From Candidatus Electrothrix aestuarii (GTDB lineage: Bacteria > Desulfobacterota > Desulfobulbia > Desulfobulbales > Desulfobulbaceae): a stretch of 64,000 bases of DNA. The notes beneath the pieces are model-generated. The model did not search any database, had not been told where the DNA came from, and saw only the letters and a program-made list of their open reading frames with translations. Positions within the stretch are counted from its first letter, which is position 1. Each line of letters opens with the position of its first letter. Below are positions 18,769 through 27,031 of the stretch, one piece after another. The stretch lies in NCBI GenBank assembly GCA_032595685.2, contig CP159373.1, positions 2,793,501 to 2,857,500 of the forward strand, given 5' to 3'. Both the position numbers and the translations under genes were made by a program.

Positions 18769-19003
18769 ATACTCTTTCAGTAATTCCCGGATCGAATCAG
18801 CTCAACAGCCTGTAATAACTAAACAAGGACAAAGAAAGTTTACAAAGAGTCGCTCTATCCTTCTGATTTTACAAGATTAGCTTCTCTTTGGCTTTTTATG
18901 TTAAATCAGCATGTTACAAAGTGCTTTCGTAAACTTTTTTATATCATTTATAGCTATTACAATACATTATAGCATTTCCGTCCGGGAATAGCTGATACTC
19001 TTT
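18769..19003. mobile_element. 217-bp MITE-like element with 9-bp target duplication
   Basis: The element spans 18778-18994. It begins CAGTAATTCCCGGA and ends with the imperfect complement TCCGGGAATAGCTG. The 9-bp sequence ATACTCTTT abuts both ends exactly (18769-18777 and 18995-19003), as expected of a target-site duplication. The inverted repeat is not only terminal. Aligned without gaps, the two arms share blocks TGTAATA, AAAGTTTAC and CTGATTT at matching distances, so nearly the whole element is an imperfect palindrome with arms of about 97 bases. No transposase is encoded, so movement would need one in trans. Confidence 0.7.
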
Positions 19004-19117
19004 ACAGGGTGGCCGCGTTTTAACGTACGTGAGGTTGTCCATTATGCATGACTGTGTTATTCTAGCCTGATGCCGGAGAACAGTGCCGGGAATTTATCAA
19101 ATAGCAATAATTTTTAT

Positions 19118-20599
19118 ATGAAAATATATAACACATTAGCGAGAAAAAAGGAAACATTCTTCCCCCTTGAGGAAGGTCATGTTCGACTTTACGTCTGCGG
19201 AATAACTTCCTACGATTATTGCCATATTGGGCATGCACGTTCAGCCTTGGTTTTTGATATGGTGGTACGCTATTTGCGGCACCGTGGATATAAAGTGACT
19301 TTTGTTCGTAATTTCACTGATATCGATGATAAGATTATTGCCAGGGCAGCAGAGCAGGGGGTGGACTCTGGGGAACTGGCAGAGCGCTTTATTGATGAGT
19401 TCTATACGGATATGGATGCCCTCGGGATACTCAGGGCAGATATCGAGCCCAAGGCCACTGAACATATCCAGGAGATGATAGACTTAGTTGCTGATCTTAT
19501 TGGAAAAGGATTGGCGTATCCTGCTGGAGGGGATGTCTACTATAGGGTGCGTAAATTCGCTGAGTACGGAACCCTTTCAGGAAGGAAGCTTGAGGATATG
19601 CAAGCCGGAGCCAGGATAGATATTAATGAGCAGAAAGAGGACCCTATGGACTTTGTCCTCTGGAAAGGAGCAAAACCTGGAGAGCCCAAATGGCAAAGTC
19701 CCTGGGGCGAGGGGCGTCCTGGCTGGCATATTGAATGCTCTGCCATGAGCCGCAAGTATCTCGGGCAGACCTTTGATATACATGGCGGTGGAAAAGATCT
19801 GATTTTTCCTCATCATGAGAATGAGTTGGCCCAGTCTGTTGGGGCGAACCAGTGTGCCTTTGCCAATCTCTGGATGCATCACGGTTTTGTTACCATTAAG
19901 GACGAAAAAATGTCCAAGTCCCTGGGTAACTTCTTGACTATACGAGACGTACTCCGGGAGTACCCGGCTGAGACCCTCCGTCTCTTTATCTTCTCTACCC
20001 AGTATCGTAATCCTCTCGACTTTAGTGAGACTGCTCTGCAGGATGCCCAAACCGGTTTGGACAGGATGTACGACTGTCTTGCCAAGATCAGCGAGGTTGT
20101 GCAGGCAGCTGGCGCTGATGGGGGGACTCCTTCAGCTGACAACCCGGTCATCGGACAGAAGGATAGAAAGAAGATTGAGTCATTGCGTCAGCGTTTTGAG
20201 ACAGCAATGGACAACGACTTCAACACAGCCCAAGCTTTGGGGCATCTTTTTGATGGAGTGAAGGTGTTGAATAAGGCCTGTCGGATGTTGGACTCTCAGC
20301 CTGGAACAGCCGAAGATCTGGAACTCCTCCAGCAGGCAGGAGTCACCTTGCAGGAGCTGACCGGTTTGCTTGGTGTGGTGCAGCAGGACCCGGTGCAGTA
20401 TATGCAAGCCAAGAAAGACAAGCTTCTTGCCTCTATCACCTTGGCTGAAGACGAGATTAATACTCTTATTGCGGAGCGAAATGCAGCCAGGGAACGGAAG
20501 GATTGGGCTGCCAGTGATGCTGTCCGGGATAAGCTCCTTGCGCATAATGTGGAACTTTACGATGGCCCGGATGGGACCACTTGGGGAGTGAAGGCCTAG
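19118..20599 (+). CDS. cysS: cysteinyl-tRNA synthetase
   Basis: Class I aminoacyl-tRNA synthetase charging tRNA-Cys. The HIGH motif is in YCHIGHARSAL and the KMSKS motif is intact in DEKMSKSLGNF. The zinc-site Cys and His residues of the family are visible (YVCGIT, HIECSAMS, HHENE). I placed the start at the ATG giving MKIYNTLARKKE, which matches the usual N-terminus. An ATG at 19070 would add 16 residues of non-family sequence. Neither has a good ribosome binding site. The length is 493 residues, somewhat longer than E. coli CysS. Confidence 0.93.
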   Translation: MKIYNTLARKKETFFPLEEGHVRLYVCGITSYDYCHIGHARSALVFDMVVRYLRHRGYKVTFVRNFTDIDDKIIARAAEQGVDSGELAERFIDEFYTDMDALGILRADIEPKATEHIQEMIDLVADLIGKGLAYPAGGDVYYRVRKFAEYGTLSGRKLEDMQAGARIDINEQKEDPMDFVLWKGAKPGEPKWQSPWGEGRPGWHIECSAMSRKYLGQTFDIHGGGKDLIFPHHENELAQSVGANQCAFANLWMHHGFVTIKDEKMSKSLGNFLTIRDVLREYPAETLRLFIFSTQYRNPLDFSETALQDAQTGLDRMYDCLAKISEVVQAAGADGGTPSADNPVIGQKDRKKIESLRQRFETAMDNDFNTAQALGHLFDGVKVLNKACRMLDSQPGTAEDLELLQQAGVTLQELTGLLGVVQQDPVQYMQAKKDKLLASITLAEDEINTLIAERNAARERKDWAASDAVRDKLLAHNVELYDGPDGTTWGVKA

Positions 20600-20625
20600 A
20601 AAGGCCTAAAAAGGTCTAAGGATTA

Positions 20626-20651
20626 CAGGGGAACGGCGCGTCGTTCCCCTG
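20626..20651. terminator. bidirectional terminator between cysS and the GDP-fucose synthase gene
   Basis: Perfect 10-bp stem CAGGGGAACG/CGTTCCCCTG with a 6-base loop between two convergent genes. It is preceded by three short AAGGCCTA-like repeats. There is no long T run, so some of its activity may depend on other factors. Confidence 0.65.
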
Positions 20652-20660
20652 CAAAACTGC

Positions 20661-21623
20661 TTATTTTCGTAAAGCCCCTTCATTGGCCAAGAACCAGGCA
20701 TAGGTATCAGCTATACCTGTTGGGAGGCTGATCTGGCTGGTCCAGCCGAGGCTGGAAAGCCTGGAAACATCAAGGAACTTTCGTGGCGTGCCGTCCGGCA
20801 TGTCAGTATTATAGCGTACCGTGCCTTCGTAGCCTACGGCCTGAGCCACAAGCTGGGCCAGCTCGGCAATACTCACCTCTTCACCTGATCCCACATTAAC
20901 AATAGCAGGATCATCGTAGTTCTTCATCAAGAAGATACAGGCCGCTGCAAGGTCATCCACATGCAGGAATTCCCGTTTGGGTGTGCCTGTGCCCCAGACC
21001 TCTACCTCGGGCAGGTCTTGGAGTTTGGCCTCGTGGAATTTCCGAATCAAGGCCGGAAGCACATGGGAGTTCTTGAGATCAAAGTTGTCACCGGGTCCGT
21101 ACAGGTTGGTGGGCATCAGGCTGATGGCGTTAAAGCCATGCTGGCGGTGGTAGGCCTGGCACATCTTGATACCCGCGATCTTGGCAATGGCATACCACTC
21201 ATTGGTGGGTTCCAGCTCTCCGGTGAGTAGGTGGTCCTCCTGCATGGGTTGAGGAGCGAACTTAGGGTAAATACAGGACGATCCCAGGAAGAGCAGCTTC
21301 TTGCTCCCGCATTGGTAGGCTGAATCAATGATATTAGTCTGGATCAGCAGGTTGTCACGGATAAAATCAGCAGGGTAGGTGTCGTTGGCGTGGATGCCTC
21401 CTACCTTGGCCGCAGAAAGAAAGACATAGTCGGGACGATGCTTGTCAAAGAAGATGCGAACAGCTGCCTGATCCGTAAGGTCTAATTCCGCATGGGTACG
21501 GGTAAGGATCTTGCTGCTGCCTTGCTGTTCCAGAGCGCGGCAGATGGCAGAGCCCACCAGGCCTCGGTGACCAGCTATGTAGATGGTAGCATTAGTCAAG
21601 GGGGATGAAGGTGTTGTCGACAT
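20661..21623 (-). CDS. fcl: GDP-L-fucose synthase
   Basis: Short-chain dehydrogenase of the NAD-dependent epimerase family that converts GDP-4-keto-6-deoxymannose to GDP-L-fucose for surface polysaccharide. The NADP-binding motif is GHRGLVGS, the catalytic serine lies in LGSSCIYPK, and the YxxxK pair is YAIAK. The segment [15 protein letters not shown] is diagnostic. At 320 residues it is full length. It stands alone here; GDP-mannose dehydratase, its usual partner, is not in the window. Confidence 0.93.
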   Translation of the reverse strand: MSTTPSSPLTNATIYIAGHRGLVGSAICRALEQQGSSKILTRTHAELDLTDQAAVRIFFDKHRPDYVFLSAAKVGGIHANDTYPADFIRDNLLIQTNIIDSAYQCGSKKLLFLGSSCIYPKFAPQPMQEDHLLTGELEPTNEWYAIAKIAGIKMCQAYHRQHGFNAISLMPTNLYGPGDNFDLKNSHVLPALIRKFHEAKLQDLPEVEVWGTGTPKREFLHVDDLAAACIFLMKNYDDPAIVNVGSGEEVSIAELAQLVAQAVGYEGTVRYNTDMPDGTPRKFLDVSRLSSLGWTSQISLPTGIADTYAWFLANEGALRK

Positions 21624-21733
21624 GGCGATTACAAAAGGGTTAAGTTATATCTTTCCTCGGTCTGCATTCTTGCGTAAAAGCGGCAGGGGAGGTTATTTTT
21701 TGGGGAAGCTAAAGGATACAAGGTGTTGATGAG

Positions 21734-22144
21734 TTACATCATTCCGGCCAATTCTCCAATACTCCTCACAACCTGCCCATACCCCTTATCAACATAGATG
21801 CCTAACTGGGCAATAAGGGAGTAGGCCACGCCAAACTGTGCCAGGGCAAAGCCAGCCACGGTGAATTGACTGACCGATACCAAGCCGATGCCGAACTGCG
21901 ACAAGGTAACGATCCCACAGGCGAACTGGCCTATGGCAATGATACCCCTTGCCGGAACTGGATAGCGCTGAGGGCTGTATTTAAAGGAGATATGCACCAG
22001 GGGCAGTCCCATCAGGGTTGTCTTGGTTTTATATTCAAAGCCCCATCCTGTCCATATTTCTTTTGCCGGAAAGGGTGCTCCGCATTGTGGGCAGGCCATT
22101 GCCTGTTCAGATACTGTATATCGGCAGTCTCGACAGCGTTTCAT
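21734..22144 (-). CDS. zinc-ribbon membrane protein, unknown function
   Basis: 136 residues. The N-terminus has two CxxC pairs (CRDC and CPQC), forming a zinc ribbon. The C-terminal part is a series of weakly hydrophobic, glycine-rich repeats (GIIAIGQFACGIVTLSQFGIGLVSVSQFTVAGFALAQFG). Each has a phase of about 9-11 residues around a Gln-Phe pair, suggesting a repeated membrane-associated or solenoid fold. I recognise the arrangement as a zinc-ribbon protein of unknown function but cannot assign a role. Confidence 0.7.
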   Translation of the reverse strand: MKRCRDCRYTVSEQAMACPQCGAPFPAKEIWTGWGFEYKTKTTLMGLPLVHISFKYSPQRYPVPARGIIAIGQFACGIVTLSQFGIGLVSVSQFTVAGFALAQFGVAYSLIAQLGIYVDKGYGQVVRSIGELAGMM

Positions 22145-22476
22145 AGGAAAGTCCCCAGGGGGTGATCATATTGTTTCTCTTTGCAAGGGGCTATCTACAC
22201 AGGTAAGACCGCAGTAGCACACAGTACCTTCCTATCATAACGGAGCCCTGTAACTTGTTCAATGAGAAGTTCGTGCCGTTGTGCAAGCAGCTTTCTTTGG
22301 TAAAGGTCGTGATGAATCAAGCTGATGAGGTTGGGGGCTCCTCACTATATTATATATAGACAGAATATATGATGGCGCGTATCATGGAATACGATTTGCA
22401 ACCTCAGCAAAGGGCTGGGGTGTTTTCCATCTCTGGAGGGGTGGTTTTCTTACTCAATATTACAGGAGGTTGTTCC
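22145..22476. other. 332-bp intergenic region
   Basis: Divergent spacer between the zinc-ribbon gene and the Kazal lipoprotein gene. It contains an AT-rich tract (TATATTATATATAGACAG near 22350) that may hold a promoter. A continuous open frame runs into the lipoprotein gene from 22369, but the lipoprotein start is set by the ribosome binding site at 22464-22469. Nothing else was recognised. Confidence 0.35.
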
Positions 22477-22917
22477 ATGAAGCAGTACATTATGTTGTTT
22501 TTCTGTTGTTGTACAATCTTTATCCTTGCTGGCTGTAGCACTGTGACCCCGCCTGGCGCTGTTGCCTGTGGTGGGTTTCGTGGTCAGGGGTGCCCGGCTG
22601 ATCAATATTGCGATTACCCCGAAGGGGCGAACTGCGGCAGGGCGGATGCAACCGGTGTCTGCATGCCTAAGCCGGATGCCTGCATCCAGCAATTCGATCC
22701 TGTGTGCGGCTGTGACGGCAAAACCTACAGCAATGATTGCACGGCGGCTGTAGCCGGGGTCTCTGTGGATTACCCAGGAGAGTGCGGTGGGGAGCAGATC
22801 GTCTGCGGCGGTATTGGCGGATTCCTCTGCCCGGAGGGAATGCAATGTGTTGATGATCCCGGTGATGACTGTGATCCTGCCCACGGCGGTGCAGATTGCA
22901 TGGGGATTTGTAAGTAA
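22477..22917 (+). CDS. Kazal-domain lipoprotein
   Basis: A 146-residue secreted lipoprotein. The start is fixed by AGGAGG seven bases before the ATG. The N-terminus MKQYIMLFFCCCTIFILAGCS is a lipoprotein signal with lipobox LAGC. The mature part is cysteine-rich. Residues about 68-103 (CIQQFDPVCGCDGKTYSNDC followed by a late Cys) are a Kazal-type serine protease inhibitor domain. Two similar Cys-rich modules flank it (GFRGQGCPADQYC and GIGGFLCPEGMQC). The likely role is inhibition of proteases at the cell surface; the target is unknown. Confidence 0.82.
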   Translation: MKQYIMLFFCCCTIFILAGCSTVTPPGAVACGGFRGQGCPADQYCDYPEGANCGRADATGVCMPKPDACIQQFDPVCGCDGKTYSNDCTAAVAGVSVDYPGECGGEQIVCGGIGGFLCPEGMQCVDDPGDDCDPAHGGADCMGICK

Positions 22918-22978
22918 GTTCGGCAGGTCTTTTCGTCTCTCCTCTCAGGTGAGTTCTGAGGGGGGATAAAGAGATCGC

Positions 22979-25477
22979 TCATCCCCGCTTTGCCTTATAG
23001 CGCAGCCAGAGTTCTTCGAGGATTCCCTTAACGTCTGCCCCAATACCGTAAAATTCGGGTTCCGCCTTGATTTTATCCCATATCACTTTGGCTAGTGACT
23101 CCTTATCGCCAATCCCCGCAGGTGCCTTTTCCAACAGCTTGAGCATTTTTTCCTCATCCACAGTATTGAGTAAATCCAAGACCGAGTAGGCCTTTTTCGC
23201 CCCTTCCGGGACAAAGCGTTCCACACCCTGTTCCAGGTTGGTGCGCAGGGTGTCGCAATCCACGCTCAGAGAGGGATCATCCGGGAGTGGGATGCGCTCG
23301 CTCACCTTCAAGCCTTCAAAGCCCCCATTAATTTCCCGCAGGGTGAGCATAATCACGGTGAGGAAGGCCTTGGGCTGGGTGCCGGTGACCGCGATATGGA
23401 TGGTCCGGGCCTCGTTGTCCGCCCGGACCACCGCCGTGGCCTCCAGCAGGGGATGCTCCAGCACCACTCCGGTGCGCCAGCGCAGTCTGTCCTTGATCTC
23501 TTTATGCCGCTTGACAATAAAACGGGGCATGACAGAAGGGGGCAGGAAGTCCTTGTACTCCAGAAGGAAACGGAGCGCACCGTCTTCAGCAAAGGTGAAC
23601 TCCGGTTCGGAGACCTCCAGCAGGTCCGGGATAAGCACCTCGCCGTCTTCCAGCTCATAACACAGCTCGAACTTCTTCATCAGCTCGATGAAAAAGCCGT
23701 GATCCCGCCACTGGTATCGGTAGGTGTCGCCTTCCTGAAAGCGGAGGATCTGCCGCAGATCATCCTTGCGGAACAGGCCGTTGCGCTCGGCAATGGAGGG
23801 GGCATTGATAATCTTATACACGGCCTCGGTCACCCATTTAGGGTCCAGGACATGATTATCCGCCAGATCGAACTCGGTAAAGTGGATGACGATACCCAGA
23901 TCGTGGAGAAAGTCCACCAGTACTTGCTGACTGATCTCGCCTGACACCCCGGCCTCCCGGCACAGGGCCTCGCAGGCTTCATAGCTGATGCAGGGATCGT
24001 TCAGCTCCTCCAGCCGCTCCTTTGCCCGGAACCAACTTTCCGGCCATTCATTGCGGGTCAGCGGTACTTTGGACAGCTCCTCCTCCAGGGCCTGGCGGAA
24101 GTCCCGGATGCCATTGCCTGTGCGGCAGGATGTGCGGAAGAAGTCCACGATAAAGGGGTATTTCTTCTTGAGAAAAGGGCGGTTGAGATCAAAGCCGGGA
24201 TTGGTGTCGTACTTGTTCAGCACCACCAGCACCGGTGAGCCGCCACCGAAGCTCTCTATATAGCGCAGCCAGTACTCGGGCCGCTCGTCCCTCCTGCCGT
24301 CCAAGACCAGGACATAGAGGCTGCGGCGGGAGAGGAAAAACTGGTGGGTGGCGTGCATGATCTCCTGACCGCCAAAGTCCCAGAGGTTGCAGCGCAGTCC
24401 TTGGGCGCCGGTTTTGAGCTTCCAGGGTTTGATGCGGATGCCGTGGGTGGTTTCCTCGTTGGTGTTGAAGCGCTCCTCCCGGAGACAGCGGGTGAGTGAG
24501 GTCTTACCGGATGCGCCTTCACCGACCAGGATGACCTTGACCTCGCTGACTGTGCGGGTGCCCTCTTTGGCAGAGGCGAAGTATTCGCGGATGGCTTCGA
24601 TGCCCTGGACGGCGAGTTCATAGGGTGGGGAGGTGAGGGGGTTGTCGTTAAGAAGAAGCTCTTCTAACTCAGGGAACTGTGCGATTTCAGGGGGGAGGGA
24701 GGCAAGCAGGTTGCCCGTAAGCCAAAGCCTGGTGAGCTTGTTTAGCTGAAAGACTTGAGGAGGTAGAGAGGAAAGATAGTTGTCGACGAGTCCAAGTGTG
24801 GTGAGATTGGCTAGTTGACCGATTTCTGGAGGCAGCTCGGTAAGGTGGTTATTGATGAGTCCAAGCGAGGTAAGGTCAGTCAGTTGACCTATCTCCGGCG
24901 GTAGCTCGGTAAGCTGGTTGCTCCAGAGGTCAAGCTCGGTGAGCTTGGTAAGCTGAACTATTTCCGGTGGCAGCTTGGTAAGCTGATTAGAGTTGAGGTT
25001 AAGCCCTGTCAGGTTCTTCAGCTCGAAGAACTCTGGTGGTAAGCTGGCAAGCTGGTTGCCGGAGAGATTAAGCTCGGTGAGATTAGTGAGCTGAAAGAGT
25101 TCTGGCGGTAGGCTGGTAAGCTGGTTGCCGGTGAGGAAAAGCTCGGTGAGATTAGTGAGCTGAAAGAGTTCCGGCGGCAGCGAGGAACGCTCGTTGATAT
25201 CGAGGCCAAGAGTAGTCAGATTAGTCAGTTTAGAGAGATCTGGTGGTAATTCGGTAAGCTGGTTTTGTCCAAGATCAAGCGATGTAATACTCTTCAGTTT
25301 AAAGAGTTCCGGCGGCAGACTGGAAAGCTCGTTGAAGCTGAGGTCAAGCACAGTCAGATTCTTTACCTGAAAGAGTTCCGGCGGCAGCTCTGTTAACCCT
25401 TCCATGCTAAGGTCAAGCTCCGTTGCCCCGGTCTCCCTTGCCTCCTCAATCCTCCGCAACGCCTCTTCATACCCCAT
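22979..25477 (-). CDS. Roco protein (LRR - Roc GTPase - COR)
   Basis: 832 residues from the ATG at 25477, chosen because GGGAGGAA lies just upstream; the frame extends 16 codons further. About twelve 23-residue leucine-rich repeats (LxxLPPELFQLxNLTxLxLxxNQ) occupy residues 20-300. The Ras-like Roc domain follows, with P-loop GEGASGKTS, switch motif WDFGGQE and guanine motif NKYD. The COR dimerisation region comes next, then about 100 residues ending RYKAKRG. There is no kinase domain. Bacterial Roco proteins are GTP-regulated dimers of largely unknown function. The repeats near the N-terminus are very alike, suggesting recent internal duplication. Confidence 0.9.
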   Translation of the reverse strand: MGYEEALRRIEEARETGATELDLSMEGLTELPPELFQVKNLTVLDLSFNELSSLPPELFKLKSITSLDLGQNQLTELPPDLSKLTNLTTLGLDINERSSLPPELFQLTNLTELFLTGNQLTSLPPELFQLTNLTELNLSGNQLASLPPEFFELKNLTGLNLNSNQLTKLPPEIVQLTKLTELDLWSNQLTELPPEIGQLTDLTSLGLINNHLTELPPEIGQLANLTTLGLVDNYLSSLPPQVFQLNKLTRLWLTGNLLASLPPEIAQFPELEELLLNDNPLTSPPYELAVQGIEAIREYFASAKEGTRTVSEVKVILVGEGASGKTSLTRCLREERFNTNEETTHGIRIKPWKLKTGAQGLRCNLWDFGGQEIMHATHQFFLSRRSLYVLVLDGRRDERPEYWLRYIESFGGGSPVLVVLNKYDTNPGFDLNRPFLKKKYPFIVDFFRTSCRTGNGIRDFRQALEEELSKVPLTRNEWPESWFRAKERLEELNDPCISYEACEALCREAGVSGEISQQVLVDFLHDLGIVIHFTEFDLADNHVLDPKWVTEAVYKIINAPSIAERNGLFRKDDLRQILRFQEGDTYRYQWRDHGFFIELMKKFELCYELEDGEVLIPDLLEVSEPEFTFAEDGALRFLLEYKDFLPPSVMPRFIVKRHKEIKDRLRWRTGVVLEHPLLEATAVVRADNEARTIHIAVTGTQPKAFLTVIMLTLREINGGFEGLKVSERIPLPDDPSLSVDCDTLRTNLEQGVERFVPEGAKKAYSVLDLLNTVDEEKMLKLLEKAPAGIGDKESLAKVIWDKIKAEPEFYGIGADVKGILEELWLRYKAKRG

Positions 25478-25513
25478 CGCCTGTTCCTCCCTTTCCTGTT
25501 TTTCCCCTGACCC

Positions 25514-25541
25514 GTCGGCGCACACCGCGCCGTGCCCCTAC
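25514..25541. repeat. partial copy of GTAGGGGC dispersed palindrome
   Basis: Carries a GGCGC/GCGCC hairpin and one GCCCCTAC arm. The opposite GTAGGGGC arm is missing, so this is a half copy or a shorter member of the family found at 29.7, 31.9, 43.1 and 59.8 kb. Confidence 0.5.
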
Positions 25542-25597
25542 AAAATCCCATCATACCAACAATCCGCCCATCACCGCAATCCGCAGGGGTGAAAAAA

Positions 25598-25804
25598 GCA
25601 TCGGGCGATGTAAAGGAAAAGTATCGCTCGAAGGAAGGGAAGAGTATCGTACGAGGGAATGAGAGAGCATCGAGCGAGGAAAAGAAAAACCTTCGTACGA
25701 GGAAAAGAAAGAGCGTGCAGGCATGCTCTCAAAGAGGATGCAGGCATGCTCCCAAAGAGGATGCATACATGCTCCGCAAGAGGATACCAGTATGGAGGAA
25801 AAAA
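25598..25804. repeat. tandem array of nine 23-bp units with palindromic cores
   Basis: Nine consecutive units of exactly 23 bp, with fading units on either side. Each unit has two leading bases, a 10-base palindromic core in 4-2-4 form, and an 11-base purine-rich spacer ending in runs such as AAAGA. Cores read ATCGggCGAT, ATCGctCGAA, ATCGtaCGAG, ATCGagCGAG, TTCGtaCGAG, GTGCagGCAT, ATGCagGCAT, ATGCatACAT and ATACcaGTAT. The sequence of the core changes but dyad symmetry is kept, perfectly in three units and with one mismatch in the others. The period is not a multiple of three, so this is not coding repetition. Confidence 0.75.
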
Positions 25805-25872
25805 GGAGTGTCCGAATGAGCAGGGCGAGTTTCTGGAATGCAATAAGGAGAGAAAACAGGGTGGGGAGAGCA

Positions 25873-25910
25873 GGGAAGGGGACATGCCCACCGGGCGGCA
25901 CGGCATGTCC
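25873..25910. repeat. 38-bp dispersed palindromic repeat, copy 1
   Basis: Begins GGGAAGGGGACATGCC and ends GGCATGTCC. The 9-bp arms GGACATGCC (25880-25888) and GGCATGTCC (25902-25910) flank a 13-base GC-rich loop. A copy with one visible difference lies at 26979-27016. Confidence 0.8.
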
Positions 25911-26110
25911 GTACCCTTGCCCCAACGGGGCTATATCCACCAGCGCAGGGTAACACCCTGTGCGAACCTACGTAAATCTCGCTACGATTTCGCATCGTAC
26001 CAATAATATATACATTCCCGCAAGCAATACGGGTGATTATCTTGACACGCTTTCTGTGCGGGCGTACAATTACTCTGTAATCTTTTTAGTAAAATGCAGA
26101 ATGTGATGAG

Positions 26111-26371
26111 GTGACTATGGAAACGATTTCAATACAGGGCGTGGATGAACAGCTCTCGGCTCTGCTCAAGCAGCAGGCTGCAAAAGCACGGACAAGCGTG
26201 AATCAGTTTATTCTGGATACCCTGAAAAAACATGTTGGTCTTGAACAGGAAAAAGAAGCCACCTGGGATGACTTGGACCATCTCTTCGGTTCCTGGTCAG
26301 AAGAAGAATTCACTACCATTCAGGGAACAATCAGCTCGGCAAGGCAGATTGACCCGGAGCTGTGGTCGTGA
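26111..26371 (+). CDS. VapB-type antitoxin (ribbon-helix-helix-like)
   Basis: 86 residues. The N-terminal METISIQGVDEQLSALLKQQAAKARTSVNQFILDTLKKH has the strand-helix-helix pattern of ribbon-helix-helix DNA-binding antitoxins. The acidic C-terminal part would bind and block the toxin. The stop TGA overlaps the GTG start of the PIN-domain gene by four bases (GTGA), the usual coupling in vapBC pairs. It probably represses its own promoter. Confidence 0.82.
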   Translation: MTMETISIQGVDEQLSALLKQQAAKARTSVNQFILDTLKKHVGLEQEKEATWDDLDHLFGSWSEEEFTTIQGTISSARQIDPELWS

Positions 26372-26766
26372 GCGGCATACTGATTGACACCAATATCTAT
26401 TCGGAAGCAATGCGGGGGAATGCCGAGGTCGTTGCTACCCTGCGTCGGGTTCCGCATATCGGTTTTTCCTCTATATCCGTCGGTGAGCTGCTTTCCGGTT
26501 TCAAAGCAGGGAACAGAGAAGAGAAGAATAGGCGGGAGTTGTCCGCTTTTCTTCAATCACCACGGGTAATGCTGTTTACGGTGGATGAAATGACCGCTGA
26601 TCAGTACAGCTCTGTTCATTATCAGCTCAGGAAACAAGGCACACCTATTCCGACCAATGACATCTGGATTGCTGCGATCGCCCTCCAGCACGGCTTACCC
26701 ATCTACACACTGGATAAACATTTCAGGAAGGTTGACGGCCTGATATTCCACGTGTCCGGGCACTGA
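26368..26766 (+). CDS. vapC: VapC-type PIN-domain ribonuclease toxin
   Basis: 132 residues. The PIN-fold acidic residues are present: Asp in ILIDTN at the N-terminus, Glu in SVGELLSGF, Asp in TNDIWIAA, and a further Asp in YTLDKHF. The start is taken as the GTG at 26368, eight bases after GGAG and overlapping the antitoxin stop. PIN toxins of this family cut tRNA or rRNA; the target here is not known. It pairs with the preceding antitoxin gene. Confidence 0.88.
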   Translation: MSGILIDTNIYSEAMRGNAEVVATLRRVPHIGFSSISVGELLSGFKAGNREEKNRRELSAFLQSPRVMLFTVDEMTADQYSSVHYQLRKQGTPIPTNDIWIAAIALQHGLPIYTLDKHFRKVDGLIFHVSGH

Positions 26767-26832
26767 CTGCTCTCTGGTTACCTCTCAATATTTTTGTAAC
26801 TCACCCCCGCGATAAATCACCGGGCTATTATC

Positions 26833-26855
26833 GTTTCTCCCTACGGGAGAGAAAC
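26833..26855. terminator. hairpin downstream of the vapC-type gene
   Basis: GTTTCTCCC and GGGAGAGAAAC pair around a 3-base loop with one bulged G. It could end the toxin-antitoxin transcript. No T run follows. Confidence 0.35.
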
Positions 26856-26909
26856 AGCGTCCCATAGAAATTGCACGAAATGGACCGATGTTTCAACGCC
26901 GGTTGAGCT
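26850..26909. repeat. degenerate copy of CAGCGTCCC...GTTTCAACGCCGG repeat
   Basis: Shares AAACAGCGTCCC, a central CGAAAT segment and GTTTCAACGCCGG, in the same order and spacing, with 54991-55050. The hairpins are less perfect here. Confidence 0.55.
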
Positions 26910-26978
26910 GAAGCGTGGTGATAGCCGGATGAAGAATATTTTTTGCTGAGAAGAGGCGCTACAGGAGGGAAGAAAGAA

Positions 26979-27016
26979 GGGAAGGGGACATGCCGACCGG
27001 GCGGCACGGCATGTCC
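26979..27016. repeat. 38-bp dispersed palindromic repeat, copy 2
   Basis: Same 38-bp palindrome as 25873-25910, with 9-bp arms GGACATGCC/GGCATGTCC. It ends 16 bases before the stop codon of the convergent peptidoglycan-binding gene and could act as a transcript-end structure for it. Confidence 0.8.
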
Positions 27017-27031
27017 TCTGCGGGAGCAGTA

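Larger units (their letters stand above)
25478..26110. other. 633-bp intergenic region between the Roco gene and the toxin-antitoxin pair
   Basis: Contains half of a GTAGGGGC-type repeat (25514-25541), the 23-bp tandem array (25598-25804) and one copy of a 38-bp palindromic repeat (25873-25910). Several overlapping open frames cross it on both strands because the array has few stop codons. Their translations are low-complexity and have no ribosome binding sites, so I do not call genes. A possible promoter for the antitoxin lies near 26041-26085 (TTGACACG and a TACAAT-like hexamer). Confidence 0.5.

Noticed and set aside
18961-19117. T-box or other leader riboswitch upstream of cysS
   Set aside because: No T-box sequence or stable stem series was seen, and T-boxes are rare in this group. 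The symmetry there is explained by the MITE-like element.
24650-25400. Link between the 23-residue LRR period and the adjacent 23-bp DNA array
   Set aside because: The LRR period is 69 bases in DNA, and the array shows no sequence similarity to it. The shared number 23 is coincidence.
25598-25804. CRISPR array
   Set aside because: Units are only 23 bp in total, the constant part is a short purine tract and not a repeat of usual length, the variable part is palindromic, and no cas gene is nearby.
25551-25940. Open frames on both strands across the 23-bp array
   Set aside because: The 23-bp period rotates through all frames and few stops occur, so open frames are expected. Their translations are low-complexity and lack ribosome binding sites.
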